NCBI GenBank assembly: GCA_031556035.1
Contig: JAVBTT010000001.1
Coordinates: 1-64,000 of the forward strand
Reading direction: 5' to 3'
From: JAVBTT01 sp031556035
Lineage (GTDB): Bacteria > Bacillota > Clostridia > Oscillospirales > UBA929
Length of the DNA stretch: 64,000 bases
Both the position numbers and the translations under genes were made by a program. Positions 9,789 through 18,339 of this stretch are shown here, piece after piece (position 1 is the first letter of the stretch; each line of letters begins with the position of its first letter). Below the pieces are notes generated by a model, which worked only from the letters and a program-made list of their open reading frames with translations, was not told where the DNA came from and searched no databases.

Positions 9789-9889
9789 TACTCATCTCAT
9801 GTTAAAGAGTAGATGTATCATAATCGAAAACCTTGCTTCGGCAAGCTTTTGCCGATTATTTATCTACTCTTTAAACAGATATTAGTATA
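9786..9889. repeat. Palindromic intergenic repeat, family A copy 1
   Basis: About 104 bp with outer inverted ends (TAATACT.../...ATTAGTAT), perfect 13-bp inner arms TTAAAGAGTAGAT (9802-9814) and ATCTACTCTTTAA (9862-9874), and a core related to CTTGC...GCAAGCTT. Related elements lie at 40442-40544 and 56010-56109. It begins at the malE stop codon and fills most of the malE-malF gap, where it may stabilise the malE transcript or partly terminate it. Confidence 0.75.
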
Positions 9890-9961
9890 ATACAAAACCG
9901 AAGGCAAAAATAGCGGGCGGTGATATTAACCGCCCGCTCCGCTTTCTGGAAGGTGACCTGC

Positions 9962-10804
9962 ATGAATAAAGCTTTGAAACGATATTTCCCGTTATTTATA
10001 CTGCCCACCCTGGCGGCTTTCACGATTGGGTTCATTGTTCCGTTTATAATGGGACTGTATCTCTCGTTTTGTGAATTCACCACCCTTCAAAACGCCACAT
10101 TTGTTGGATTCTTGAACTATACCAAGGCTTTTAAAGACGGCACTTTCCTTTATTCTCTTGGGTTTACGGCCCTGTTTGCCGTTACGAGCCTGGTGTTTAT
10201 AAATGTGTTCGCCTTTGCGCTCGCTTCCGGGCTCACTCAGAAGCTGAAGGGCACGAATATATTCCGCACCATCTTTTTCATGCCCAATCTCATCGGCGGT
10301 ATTGTGCTCGGTTATATTTGGCAGCTCATTTTTAACGGCATTCTTGCACGGTATGATCTTGCCCTTGCCTTGAACGCGAAGTTTGGATTTTGGGGACTGA
10401 TCATCCTGACCTGCTGGCAGCAGATCGGCTACATGATGATTATCTACATCGCGGGACTGCAGACCATTCCCAAAGAGCTGGAGGAGGCGGCCTCCATCGA
10501 TGGAGCCACCGGGAGGCAACGGCTTTTCCGCGTCACCATCCCAATGATGATGCCCTCCATCACCATATGCACGTTCTTGTCCATCACAAACGGCTTCAAG
10601 CTGTTTGACCAGAACCTATCCCTGACATTTGGGGAGCCGGCCCACGGCACGGAAATGCTGGCGCTGAACATCTTTAATACGTTTTATGGCCGTGTGGGCT
10701 TTGAAGGCGTCGGGCAGGCAAAGGCTGTCATGTTCTTTTTGATTGTTGTGGGCATCGGATTGGTGCAGCTTTCCCTTACCCGGACGAGGGAGGTGCAGCA
10801 ATAA
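9962..10804 (+). CDS. malF: Maltodextrin ABC transporter permease (MalF type)
   Basis: Inner-membrane permease of 280 residues with about six transmembrane helices. The ATG at 9962 follows AAGGTGA; an upstream in-frame ATG at 9920 would add a polar stretch ahead of the first helix. The BPD_transp_1 coupling loop is visible as EAASIDGATGRQRLFRVTIPMM (EAA motif), which contacts the ATPase. It partners with MalG, whose start codon overlaps its stop by one base. No ATPase gene accompanies the set, so a shared MsmX/UgpC-like ATPase encoded elsewhere is expected. Confidence 0.93.
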   Translation: MNKALKRYFPLFILPTLAAFTIGFIVPFIMGLYLSFCEFTTLQNATFVGFLNYTKAFKDGTFLYSLGFTALFAVTSLVFINVFAFALASGLTQKLKGTNIFRTIFFMPNLIGGIVLGYIWQLIFNGILARYDLALALNAKFGFWGLIILTCWQQIGYMMIIYIAGLQTIPKELEEAASIDGATGRQRLFRVTIPMMMPSITICTFLSITNGFKLFDQNLSLTFGEPAHGTEMLALNIFNTFYGRVGFEGVGQAKAVMFFLIVVGIGLVQLSLTRTREVQQ

Positions 10805-11640
10805 TGACGGCTAAAAAAGCAAGACGCGGAGCCGCATCCGTCTTACTTGCCGCCCTGAGTGTGCTTTATGTCTCTCCTTTGTTCATCATTCTGATCAACT
10901 CGTTTAAAAAGAAAACTTTTATTAATCTGGAGCCGTTTAAGCTTCCGACTGAAAAAACCTGGGTCGGGCTTGAAAACTTTCAGTCGGGCATTGACAATTA
11001 CGGGTTCCTCAAAGGCGTTGGCTGGACTGTTATGATAACCGTCGGCTCGGTTCTGGCCATATTGCTGTTCTGCTCAATGTTTGCGTGGTTCATAACTCGA
11101 ATAAAAAATGTCTTCACAAGATCAATGTATCTTATTTGTGTTTTCTCAATGATAGTTCCCTTTCAGATGGTGATGTTTACCCTGTCGAAAACCGCCGACA
11201 CCTTGAGGCTTACATCGCCCTGGGGTCTTATCGTTGTCTATCTTGGCTTTGGCACGGGGCTTGCGGTCTTCATATTCAGCGGCTTTGTCAAAGGCATCCC
11301 CCTGGAAATAGAGGAAGCGTCTGTAATAGACGGGTGCAATCCGGCGCAAACCTTTTTCCGGATTGTTCTTCCCGTCATGCAGCCCACCTACATATCGGTT
11401 GGTATTCTGCAAACTATGTGGATCTGGAACGATTTTCTGCTCCCCTATCTTGTTTTGGATCAAAAGCGCTATAAGACAATCTCAATAATTATTCAGACAA
11501 TGAAGGGCAGCTATGGCCGGGTGGACATGGGCGCAATTATGGCTTGTCTTGTCATGGCGGTCATTCCGGTAGTCGCTTTCTATCTGTTTGTTCAGAAATA
11601 CATCATCGAAGGTGTGGCCGCCGGCGCAGTGAAGGGATAA
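10804..11640 (+). CDS. malG: Maltodextrin ABC transporter permease (MalG type)
   Basis: Second permease subunit, 278 residues, translationally coupled to malF through TAATG. About six membrane helices and the EAA loop EEASVIDGCNPAQTFFRIVLPVMQP are visible. The closing segment (VAFYLFVQKYIIEGVAAGAVKG) is the standard MalG/CUT1 C terminus. It forms the heterodimeric channel with MalF; substrate assignment comes from the locus. Confidence 0.94.
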   Translation: MTAKKARRGAASVLLAALSVLYVSPLFIILINSFKKKTFINLEPFKLPTEKTWVGLENFQSGIDNYGFLKGVGWTVMITVGSVLAILLFCSMFAWFITRIKNVFTRSMYLICVFSMIVPFQMVMFTLSKTADTLRLTSPWGLIVVYLGFGTGLAVFIFSGFVKGIPLEIEEASVIDGCNPAQTFFRIVLPVMQPTYISVGILQTMWIWNDFLLPYLVLDQKRYKTISIIIQTMKGSYGRVDMGAIMACLVMAVIPVVAFYLFVQKYIIEGVAAGAVKG

Positions 11641-11642
11641 TT

Positions 11643-13133
11643 ATGAAAGAACATTCAAACAATTTCATTCGCGCCGCTGGAGTCCTGCTGCCTGTCAGCA
11701 GCCTGCCGTCCCCCTATGGCATCGGCGCCTTCGGAGCAGCGGCCCGCCGGTGGGTGAACTTTCTGTGCGCGGCGGGACAGCGCTATTGGCAAGTGTTGCC
11801 CTTGGGCCCTACCGGTTTTGGAGACAGCCCATACCAGAGCTTCTCCGCTTTTGCCGGAAACCCCTACTTCATTGACCTTGACACTTTGCGCGAGGATGGA
11901 TTGCTTGAGCTGGCCGACTATGCCGACATTGAGTGGGGACACTCACGCGAAAAAGTTGATTACGGAGCTGTTTACAGATATCGCGAGTCCGTGCTGCGCA
12001 AAGCGTATACCCGATTCGGCGACAGCGTGGCGCTTGACGCATATGTGAAGGACAACCCGTGGCTGGAAAGCTACGCCGTTTATATGACCATCAAATCCAC
12101 ACAGGGCAACCGCGCCTGGACGGACTGGGATATCCCGCTGCGTAAACGTGAGCAGGCCGCGATGGAGCGGGTAATTAGCGGGAAAGGCGATGACATTGGT
12201 TACCATTGCTTTGTTCAGTACGAGTTTTACAAACAATGGGAGAGTTTGCGCCGTTACGCTAACGACAAGGGGGTACAGATCATCGGAGATATCCCCATCT
12301 ATGCAGCGATGGACAGCGCCGATGTCTGGGCAAACCCGACTCTGTTCCAGCTTGATGATAACGCCGCCCCGATTGAGGTGTCGGGCTGCCCGCCGGACTC
12401 ATTTTCCAGTTTTGGTCAGCTGTGGGGCAACCCGCTTTACGACTGGGCCGAAATGGCAAGAACCGGGTATGGCTGGTGGATACAGCGCATAGCCAGCAGC
12501 TTTGCGCTGTATGATGTGCTGCGAATTGACCATTTTCGCGGGCTTGAAAGCTTTTACGCCATTCCGGGTACCGCTCTGACAGCCGAAAACGGCATTTGGA
12601 AGCCCGGTCCGGGCATGAAATTGATTAACGCCATCCATGAGGCGGTTCCGCAGGCGCGCATCATCGCAGAGGATCTTGGCTTTTTGACCGACAATGTGCG
12701 GAGGTTGGTACGCGAAAGCGGCTACCCCAGCATGAAAGTGCTGCAATTCGCCTTCGACACCCGGGAAGACAGCGATTACAGCCCCTTTTCCTACAGGGAA
12801 AACGCGGTGGTCTACCCAGGTACTCACGACAATGACACTGTGAAGGGCTGGGGCAAATCCGCTCCTGAGGCCTGTGTGCTCCACGCGATGGAGTACCTGG
12901 GAATTAGCCGCCGGAGCGAACTGCCGCGCGCAATGATTCGTCTGGCCATGCAAAGCGCCCCTGCAACGGCAATTGTGCTTATGTCCGATTGGCTTAACCT
13001 TGGCAGCGCCGCCCGGCTCAACACCCCTTCCACCATTGGAAAAAACAACTGGCGCTGGCGCATGAGGGAGGACGAAATGACTTCTCAGCTCGCTGCGGAT
13101 ATGGCTCGGATGACAAGGCTCTATGGGCGTTAA
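11643..13133 (+). CDS. malQ: 4-alpha-glucanotransferase (GH77, amylomaltase)
   Basis: Cytoplasmic disproportionating enzyme that transfers glucan units between imported maltodextrins, releasing glucose; 496 residues, the usual size. The ATG at 11643 sits two bases after the malG stop and behind GAAGGG. GH77 landmarks: GVLLPVSSLPSPYGIG near the N terminus, GDSPYQSFSAFAGNPYFIDL, nucleophile Asp in LRIDHFRG, acid/base Glu in IIAEDLG and YPGTHDNDT. It is the last gene of the lacI-malEFG unit and completes cytoplasmic processing; no maltodextrin phosphorylase is in the window. Confidence 0.96.
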   Translation: MKEHSNNFIRAAGVLLPVSSLPSPYGIGAFGAAARRWVNFLCAAGQRYWQVLPLGPTGFGDSPYQSFSAFAGNPYFIDLDTLREDGLLELADYADIEWGHSREKVDYGAVYRYRESVLRKAYTRFGDSVALDAYVKDNPWLESYAVYMTIKSTQGNRAWTDWDIPLRKREQAAMERVISGKGDDIGYHCFVQYEFYKQWESLRRYANDKGVQIIGDIPIYAAMDSADVWANPTLFQLDDNAAPIEVSGCPPDSFSSFGQLWGNPLYDWAEMARTGYGWWIQRIASSFALYDVLRIDHFRGLESFYAIPGTALTAENGIWKPGPGMKLINAIHEAVPQARIIAEDLGFLTDNVRRLVRESGYPSMKVLQFAFDTREDSDYSPFSYRENAVVYPGTHDNDTVKGWGKSAPEACVLHAMEYLGISRRSELPRAMIRLAMQSAPATAIVLMSDWLNLGSAARLNTPSTIGKNNWRWRMREDEMTSQLAADMARMTRLYGR

Positions 13134-13144
13134 CCGCGCAGGTA

Positions 13145-13205
13145 AATATTACTCCGGCACTTATCAGTGGTAAATTAGGCAGGCTTGATTTGCCGGAGTA
13201 ATATT
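13145..13205. terminator. Inverted repeat after malQ (repeat family C copy 1)
   Basis: Perfect 15-bp arms AATATTACTCCGGCA (13145-13159) and TGCCGGAGTAATATT (13191-13205) around a 31-nt spacer. It follows malQ by 11 bp and may end the operon, although no T-run follows. The spacer and arms resemble 45611-45672, so this may also be a small mobile or palindromic repeat. Confidence 0.5.
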
Positions 13206-13240
13206 GAACTGCATTTGTCCCCCCCTTTGAAACTTTGCTC

Positions 13241-13269
13241 TTGACACGGCCCCCACCATTTAGTATAAT
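13241..13269 (+). promoter_or_regulatory. Sigma-A promoter for the tRNA pair
   Basis: Consensus TTGACA (13241-13246), 17-bp spacer, consensus TATAAT (13264-13269). The tRNA-Val gene starts 22 bp downstream of the -10 box, so the leader is very short, as expected for a stable RNA promoter. Confidence 0.85.
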
Positions 13270-13291
13270 CACTTAGCGGTCGGGGATGCTT

Positions 13292-13367
13292 GGGAGTATA
13301 GCTCAGCTGGAAGAGCACATGCCTTACACGCATGGGGTCGCAGGTTCGAGCCCTGCTGTTCCCACCA
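13292..13367 (+). tRNA. tRNA-Val (anticodon UAC)
   Basis: 76 bases fold as a cloverleaf: acceptor GGGAGTA/TGTTCCC (with one terminal-stem wobble/mismatch), D arm GCTC...GAGC, anticodon arm CATGC-CTTACAC-GCATG with TAC at the anticodon, T arm GCAGG-TTCGAGC-CCTGC and an encoded CCA end. Confidence 0.96.
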
Positions 13368-13371
13368 AAAT

Positions 13372-13448
13372 GGCCCCGTAGTTCAGTTGGTTAGAACGCT
13401 AGCCTGTCACGCTAGAGGTCGACGGTTCGAGCCCGTTCGGGGTCGCCA
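13372..13448 (+). tRNA. tRNA-Asp (anticodon GUC)
   Basis: 77 bases, four bases after tRNA-Val and co-transcribed with it. Acceptor GGCCCCG/CGGGGTC, D arm GTTC...GAAC, anticodon arm CTAGC-CTGTCAC-GCTAG with GTC, T arm GACGG-TTCGAGC-CCGTT and encoded GCCA end. Confidence 0.96.
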
Positions 13449-13492
13449 AAATGAGATGTTCCCAGAGCTTTAGCTCTGGGAACATCTCATTT
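13449..13492 (+). terminator. Strong hairpin after the tRNA pair
   Basis: Perfect 20-bp arms (AAATGAGATGTTCCCAGAGC and its complement) around a TTTA loop, beginning in the last bases of the tRNA-Asp tail. It probably terminates the tRNA transcript or protects its 3' end. The left arm's first 15 bases recur at 13713-13727. Confidence 0.65.
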
Positions 13493-13497
13493 CAGAC

Positions 13498-13727
13498 CGA
13501 TGACAAACTACAGTTTGTCATCGAAAACGAGGGCAAGCTGTCGCCGCCAAGGCGGCTCGCAGAGAAAGGCTTTCCCGGAGTGAATCCGTGAAAGCCTTGA
13601 ATTTCAAGCTTTTTCACTCTTGCGGTCAAGCAAGAAACCTGCCGCCTCCGGCGTCAGGCTCGACGCGCAAAAGTGAAAAAGGACGGAGGTCGCGGACTTT
13701 GTCTTCACTCAGAAATGAGATGTTCCC
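13498..13727. other. Hairpin-rich non-coding stretch of unknown function
   Basis: No convincing gene. Successive inverted repeats are readable: 13498-13523 (CGATGACAAAC arms, TACA loop), about 13541-13554 (GCCGCC/GGCGGC), 13566-13598 (AAGGCTTTC arms) and 13610-13680 (TTTTTCACTCTTGCG arms with one mismatch), the last enclosing a smaller CCGCC/GGCG hairpin. It ends with a direct copy of AAATGAGATGTTCCC, which also opens the hairpin at 13449. It could be a structured RNA or a composite of palindromic repeats; only the structure is supported. Confidence 0.5.
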
Positions 13728-13750
13728 CGCCGTGACGTCGGGAGGGGATA

Positions 13751-14647
13751 CTACTTCCTTGAGACATACGCCGCCAGCGCGATGCTGTAATACTTCTCAT
13801 CCGCCGAGGAACCGCGGGAGGTCAGCACCACCGGAATCTTGGCTCCCACTACCATGCCGGCCATCTCGGCCCCGCAGGACACGGTCATGCACTTGTTGAG
13901 CATATTCCCGGCTGCAAGGGTAGGCACCACAAGCATGTCGAAGTCACCGCAGAAATCGCAGCCGTATCCCTTTATCTTCGCTATTTCGGCGCTCATCGCC
14001 ACGTCGTAGGAGATTGGCCCCACGACTGTGCAGCCGGTAATCTCCCCCTTCGAGCACATCTCGCTGAGAGCCGCCGCGTCAACCGTCTCCTGCATCTTGG
14101 GGTTTAGCTTCTCTATGCCGCAGAGCACGGCCGCCTTCGGGCTGGGATTTCCCAGCCTGTGGAAAATCTCCGCCGCGTTCTGTATGATCTGGCGCTTCTG
14201 CTCAAGGTCAGGGTATATCACCATACCAGCGTCCGTTATCATCAGCAGCTTGTGATAACCCGGAAGCTGGTTCATTGTCAGCAGAGTCATAAGCTTGCCT
14301 GTATAAAGCCCGTTGGCCTTGTCGACCACAGGCTTTAGCAGGTCGCGGGTTTCCAGCCTGCCCTTCATAAGGAATTCGGCCTCGCCCGCGCCGATCAGCT
14401 CCACGGCGCGCTGAGCGGGGTTTATGTCCTCCGGGCAGTCGACAATTCTGACGCCGCTTAGGTCCAGCCCTGCGGCGGCGGCGTGTATACGGTCAGCGCC
14501 GTCGATCAGCACCGGCTCGATCAGCCCCTCATCCCTGGCACGCAGCACCGCTTCAAGAGCGTGCGCGTCCGCCGCTCCGGCCAGCGCAACGCGGGCTTTG
14601 AGAGAGCTGTCTTTAACCTTGTTTACAAGCTCAAGAAAATTTTTCAC
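13751..14647 (-). CDS. ptb: Phosphate butyryltransferase-type acyltransferase
   Basis: Converts an acyl-CoA plus phosphate to acyl-phosphate and CoA, allowing ATP synthesis with an acyl kinase (none in the window). 298 residues, the usual Ptb/Pta length; family features include FLMKGRLETRDLLKPVV, LLMITDAGMVIYPDLEQK and VVPTLAAGNMLNKC. The GTG at 14647 overlaps the iorB stop (GTGA) and is preceded by GGAGG, which argues for coupling. Being the last gene of the valS-folC-iorAB unit, it probably handles aryl- or branched-chain acyl-CoA made by IorAB during amino-acid fermentation, though butyryl-CoA is the textbook substrate. Confidence 0.85.
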   Translation of the reverse strand: MKNFLELVNKVKDSSLKARVALAGAADAHALEAVLRARDEGLIEPVLIDGADRIHAAAAGLDLSGVRIVDCPEDINPAQRAVELIGAGEAEFLMKGRLETRDLLKPVVDKANGLYTGKLMTLLTMNQLPGYHKLLMITDAGMVIYPDLEQKRQIIQNAAEIFHRLGNPSPKAAVLCGIEKLNPKMQETVDAAALSEMCSKGEITGCTVVGPISYDVAMSAEIAKIKGYGCDFCGDFDMLVVPTLAAGNMLNKCMTVSCGAEMAGMVVGAKIPVVLTSRGSSADEKYYSIALAAYVSRK

Positions 14648-15219
14648 GCCAGCTTTAGCCCCTCCCTGAATCCGTTTATGTTCAGCTCTTTCGCTTTGGG
14701 CGGCACATTTTCGCCCACTATATCCTCCCAAGGCAGGTCGTCAAGCCCCAGCGCCTTCACCAGCGCACCGAGAAGTACGATATTCTGCGCTCTGGCGTTA
14801 CCCAGTCCCTCGGCTATGGCGTGCGCCGGGATAACAGTCACTGCCGCGCCGGATTCCTTTATCGCGTCCACCGCGCCGTGCGGGTACTGCTGCGCTCCCG
14901 TCAGTGTCGGCATGGAGAACAGCTCCTTATCGTCCATGAACAGCCTGCCGCCTTTTTTCAGGTACAGCAAGCTCCTCAGAGCTTCCATTTTCTCGAAGCT
15001 GACGATTATATCCGCCTCGCCCAGCCCGATGCTGGGGGAGTACACCTTTTTACCGTATTTTATCTGTGTGGTCACGCTGCCGCCGCGCTGGCTCATGCCG
15101 TGTATCTCCGACATCTTGACGTCGTATCCGGCGCTAAGCAGGCCGGACGCCAGAACCTTGGACATGAGGATCGCGCCCTGGCCGCCGACGCCTATTAAGA
15201 GGATGCTGTTAACGCTCAT
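14644..15219 (-). CDS. iorB: Indolepyruvate:ferredoxin oxidoreductase beta subunit
   Basis: Gamma/beta-type subunit of the 2-oxoacid:ferredoxin oxidoreductase family, 191 residues. It begins SILLIGVGGQGAILMSKVLASGL, the glycine-rich opening of the POR gamma fold, and contains MSEIHGMSQRGGSVTTQIKYG. The ATG at 15219 starts one base after the iorA stop with AAGGTGGGTGAG upstream. With IorA it oxidatively decarboxylates aryl pyruvates (indolepyruvate, phenylpyruvate) to aryl-acyl-CoA and reduced ferredoxin in the cytoplasm. Confidence 0.92.
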   Translation of the reverse strand: MSVNSILLIGVGGQGAILMSKVLASGLLSAGYDVKMSEIHGMSQRGGSVTTQIKYGKKVYSPSIGLGEADIIVSFEKMEALRSLLYLKKGGRLFMDDKELFSMPTLTGAQQYPHGAVDAIKESGAAVTVIPAHAIAEGLGNARAQNIVLLGALVKALGLDDLPWEDIVGENVPPKAKELNINGFREGLKLA

Positions 15220-15220
15220 A

Positions 15221-16996
15221 TCACTCACCCACCTTTGAAATCGCGCCGAATTTGCACTGCTGCATACACAGCCCGCAGGCATTGCAGTTTGCCTCGTCCG
15301 CGACGTACGCCTTCTTGTCCGCAAAAGCCATGGACGGGCAGCCAATTTTTGTACACGCCCTGCATCCCCGGCACTTTTCCGGGTCAACGGTCACATGCCT
15401 GCCCGCGCTCAGCCTGCGCACCTCCTTGAGGAGCACGCACGGGCTGCGTGTGATTATCAAAAACGGCCCCTCGACAGCCAGCGCGTCGTCAATGGCTTTG
15501 AGCATGGCCTGCTGATCTATCGGGTCAACGACGCTTATGCGTTCCTTCGGGAGCCCGAACGCGGTCGCTATCCCCACGATATCGGCCTGCGGCGCTGGGT
15601 CGCCCATCAGCGTGTGCGGTGTGCCCGGATTCTCCTGATGGCCGGTCATCGCGGTGATCGAATTGTCCAGCACACAGGCGCAGACGTTCGCTCCCGAGTG
15701 GACGATGTCCAGCAGGCTGTTCATGCCGCTGTGGTAGAACGTGGAGTCGCCGAGGATGCCGAACACCTTTCGGCGGTCGCCCTGCTGCTCCAGCGCTTTA
15801 GACAGCCCTATCGGCAGCGAGAATCCGGAACCCATGCAGACTGAGACGTCAAAGCCGTTATGCGGTGGATTGACGCCCAGGGAATAGCAGCCGATATCCC
15901 CTACAGCCACGAATTTCTTGCCGCGCTGCTGCATCGCCCAGTAAAAGCCCCGGTGCGGGCAGCCGGCGCACAGCACGGGCGGGCGTCCAGCGGGCTCCAG
16001 CTCTGATTTATACCCGGCGCTCTCCGGCTCGCCGAAGTACACGGCGCGGATGACGGCCGGGCTCAGCTCGCCCTGCCTTGTCAGTCTGTCCTTGCCATGG
16101 CATGTAAGCCCGAGAGCCTTAACACGAGTCTCAAGGTAGGGCTCCCCCTCCTCGACGACTATGAGCTCCCGAACCTTGGACGCGAAGTCCATGATCAGCT
16201 TCGAAGGCAGCGGATGGGTCAGTCCGAGCTTGAGATAGCAGGCTCTGTCCCCAAACGCCTCACGCGCGTGCTGGTAGCTCATTCCGGAGGTGATGATTCC
16301 CACCGCGCCGTCTCCGTCCAGCTCCATACGGTTAAGGGGGGAGGACGCCCCGTATTCCTCCAGCTTTGCAAGGTTGCTTTCAAGTATGATATGTCTGGCG
16401 CGGGCGGGGCCGGGGAGCATCGAGTTTTTAGCCGGGTTGCGCTCGTATGCTTTAATTCCTGAAAATATACGCTCGCCGGTGTGCACCACCGTTTTGGAGT
16501 GGCATACTCGGGTCGTTACACGCAGCAGCACGGGGATGTCAAAGCGTTCGCTTATTTCAAACGCTGCTTTCGTGAAATCAAGGCACTCCTGAGAGTCGGA
16601 CGGCTCAAGCATGCACAGCCTGGCCAGCGGCGCGTACTGCCGGTTGTCCTGCTCGTTCTGCGAGCTGTGGCAGCCCGGATCGTCCGCGGACACCACAACA
16701 AGCCCGCCGCCCACACCGGTATATGCGAGCGTAAAAAGTGGGTCGGCGGCTACGTTGAGCCCGACGTGCTTCATGGCGCAAAGCGCACGCGCACCTCCGA
16801 TTGAGGCGCCTCCGGCGATCTCCATCGCCACCTTTTCATTGGCCGCCCACTGGCAGTATATATCCTGCTTGTAATGAGCCCCGACATTTTCCAGTATCTC
16901 GGTGCTCGGTGTGCCGGGATAGGCTGCGGCCACGGTGCAGCCAGCCTCCCATGCGCCTCTGGCGATTGCCTCGTCGCCGGTCATCAGTGTCCTCAT
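15221..16996 (-). CDS. iorA: Indolepyruvate:ferredoxin oxidoreductase alpha subunit
   Basis: Catalytic subunit, 591 residues. N-terminal pyrimidine-binding POR domain (MTGDEAIARGAWEAGCTVAAAYPGTPSTEI), central TPP-binding domain (GDIGCYSLG; GDSTFYHSGMNSLLD) and a C-terminal ferredoxin-like domain with two cysteine clusters, CRGCRACTKIGC and CNACGLCMQQC, for two [4Fe-4S] centres. It needs anaerobic conditions. The start codon overlaps the folC stop by four bases and has GGGAGG upstream. Partner of IorB; the adjacent ptb suggests the acyl-CoA product is used for ATP. Confidence 0.96.
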   Translation of the reverse strand: MRTLMTGDEAIARGAWEAGCTVAAAYPGTPSTEILENVGAHYKQDIYCQWAANEKVAMEIAGGASIGGARALCAMKHVGLNVAADPLFTLAYTGVGGGLVVVSADDPGCHSSQNEQDNRQYAPLARLCMLEPSDSQECLDFTKAAFEISERFDIPVLLRVTTRVCHSKTVVHTGERIFSGIKAYERNPAKNSMLPGPARARHIILESNLAKLEEYGASSPLNRMELDGDGAVGIITSGMSYQHAREAFGDRACYLKLGLTHPLPSKLIMDFASKVRELIVVEEGEPYLETRVKALGLTCHGKDRLTRQGELSPAVIRAVYFGEPESAGYKSELEPAGRPPVLCAGCPHRGFYWAMQQRGKKFVAVGDIGCYSLGVNPPHNGFDVSVCMGSGFSLPIGLSKALEQQGDRRKVFGILGDSTFYHSGMNSLLDIVHSGANVCACVLDNSITAMTGHQENPGTPHTLMGDPAPQADIVGIATAFGLPKERISVVDPIDQQAMLKAIDDALAVEGPFLIITRSPCVLLKEVRRLSAGRHVTVDPEKCRGCRACTKIGCPSMAFADKKAYVADEANCNACGLCMQQCKFGAISKVGE

Positions 16997-18339
16997 TGAT
17001 ACGCCTCCCGAGAACGGCTCCCGCCGTCCGATGATTTATTTGTATTATGCATATCCTCCATAAACACCCTTTTGGCCTCGCCGATCATATACAGCGAACC
17101 GCAGGCCAGCACGGCGCTGTCTTCATCCGCAAGCGCAAGAGCGCGGCGCACGCCCGAGGCGATATCCGCGTCATGATACACCGCTGCGCAGTATTGGCCC
17201 GCTGTCTCCGCGAGTTTTTCGGCCGCAAGAACCCTGGGAAGATCCACCTGAACCGCCACCAGCGCGGCGCAGCGCCTTGCCAGCATCGGGACGCAGGAGG
17301 CGTAATCCTTGTCCGCCATCATCGCCATAACGGCAACCAGGCGCTTTCCCGCGAGCAGGCTGTCTATCGCCGCGCAGAGCACCGCCATGGCGTCGGGATT
17401 GTGAGCGCCGTCCGTAATGCACAGGGGACTTCGCCGCACCACCTCAAAGCGCCCGTTCCACTCGGTGCCCGCAAGTCCGTCCCGTACAGCCTTGTCCGGG
17501 ATGATCACCCCCTGCATCCTGAGTGCGCGGACAATTTGAAGTGCCGTCAGTGCGTTTTGAATCTGATGAGCGCCGCGCAGCCCTATGCTGACCTCAAGTC
17601 CGTCATAGGCAAAATGCGAACCCTCCAGCCCGGCGTCATGAAAGCTGAGCTTGCCCTCATCCGGCGCAAGCAGAGGCACGTTTTTTTTCCGGCAGGCATC
17701 TTCAATAACCCGCATCGCGTCGGAGGCCTGCCCGGCGCAGGTCACTGCCACGCAGCCCGGCTTTATGATGCCGCACTTCTCGAAGGCTATATCCTCAATC
17801 GTGTCCCCCAGATAGGCCGAGTGATCCACCGAGATCGGCGCGATCGCCGCAACAAGGGGCGGCGGGATGATATTTGTGGCGTCGAAGCGCCCTCCCAGCC
17901 CCACCTCAAGCACGACAAGGTCGCACCCTTCCTGTGAAAAATAGAGCATCGCCAGCGCGGTGATGATCTCAAACTCGGTCGGTTGCCATCCGCCGGAGGC
18001 GACAACGCGCTCAATCATTCCCGCGATGTGTCCAGTCAGCTCCGCCAGCCTGCTTCTGGGGATCATTTCCCTGTCTATCTGTATGCGCTCCCTGAAATCC
18101 TCCACATAGGGCGAGATGTACAGGCCGGTCTTGTACCCGGCCTTTTGCAGCACGGCGGCGGTCATCGCGCAGGTGCTGCCCTTGCCGTTTGTGCCCGCCA
18201 CATGGACAAACCTCAGCTTTTCCTGGGGATTTCCAAGTGCGTCCAGCAGCCCCTCAATGCGCTTCAGCCCCGGCTTGGAGCCAAAGCGCACCGTGGAGTG
18301 GATATAATCAAGCGCCTGTTCGTAGGTCATCAAGCTCAC
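16993..18339 (-). CDS. folC: Bifunctional folylpolyglutamate/dihydrofolate synthase
   Basis: Adds glutamates to folates, and possibly glutamate to dihydropteroate; cytoplasmic Mur-ligase-like ATPase of 448 residues. P-loop GTNGKGST (about residue 49-56), FSQEGCDLVVLEVGLGGRFDATN and ITDGAHNPDAM are family hallmarks. The GTG at 18339 overlaps the valS stop (GTGA); an ATG nine bases later (MTYEQ) is a possible alternative. The extended C-terminal tail (NTNKSSDGGSRSREAYQ) runs into the iorA start. Co-transcribed with valS as in many Firmicutes. Confidence 0.95.
   Translation of the reverse strand: MSLMTYEQALDYIHSTVRFGSKPGLKRIEGLLDALGNPQEKLRFVHVAGTNGKGSTCAMTAAVLQKAGYKTGLYISPYVEDFRERIQIDREMIPRSRLAELTGHIAGMIERVVASGGWQPTEFEIITALAMLYFSQEGCDLVVLEVGLGGRFDATNIIPPPLVAAIAPISVDHSAYLGDTIEDIAFEKCGIIKPGCVAVTCAGQASDAMRVIEDACRKKNVPLLAPDEGKLSFHDAGLEGSHFAYDGLEVSIGLRGAHQIQNALTALQIVRALRMQGVIIPDKAVRDGLAGTEWNGRFEVVRRSPLCITDGAHNPDAMAVLCAAIDSLLAGKRLVAVMAMMADKDYASCVPMLARRCAALVAVQVDLPRVLAAEKLAETAGQYCAAVYHDADIASGVRRALALADEDSAVLACGSLYMIGEAKRVFMEDMHNTNKSSDGGSRSREAYQ

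Noticed and set aside
13449..13750. CRISPR array in the repetitive stretch after the tRNAs
   Set aside because: The repeats are inverted and differ from each other, no regularly spaced direct repeat exists and no cas gene is in the window.
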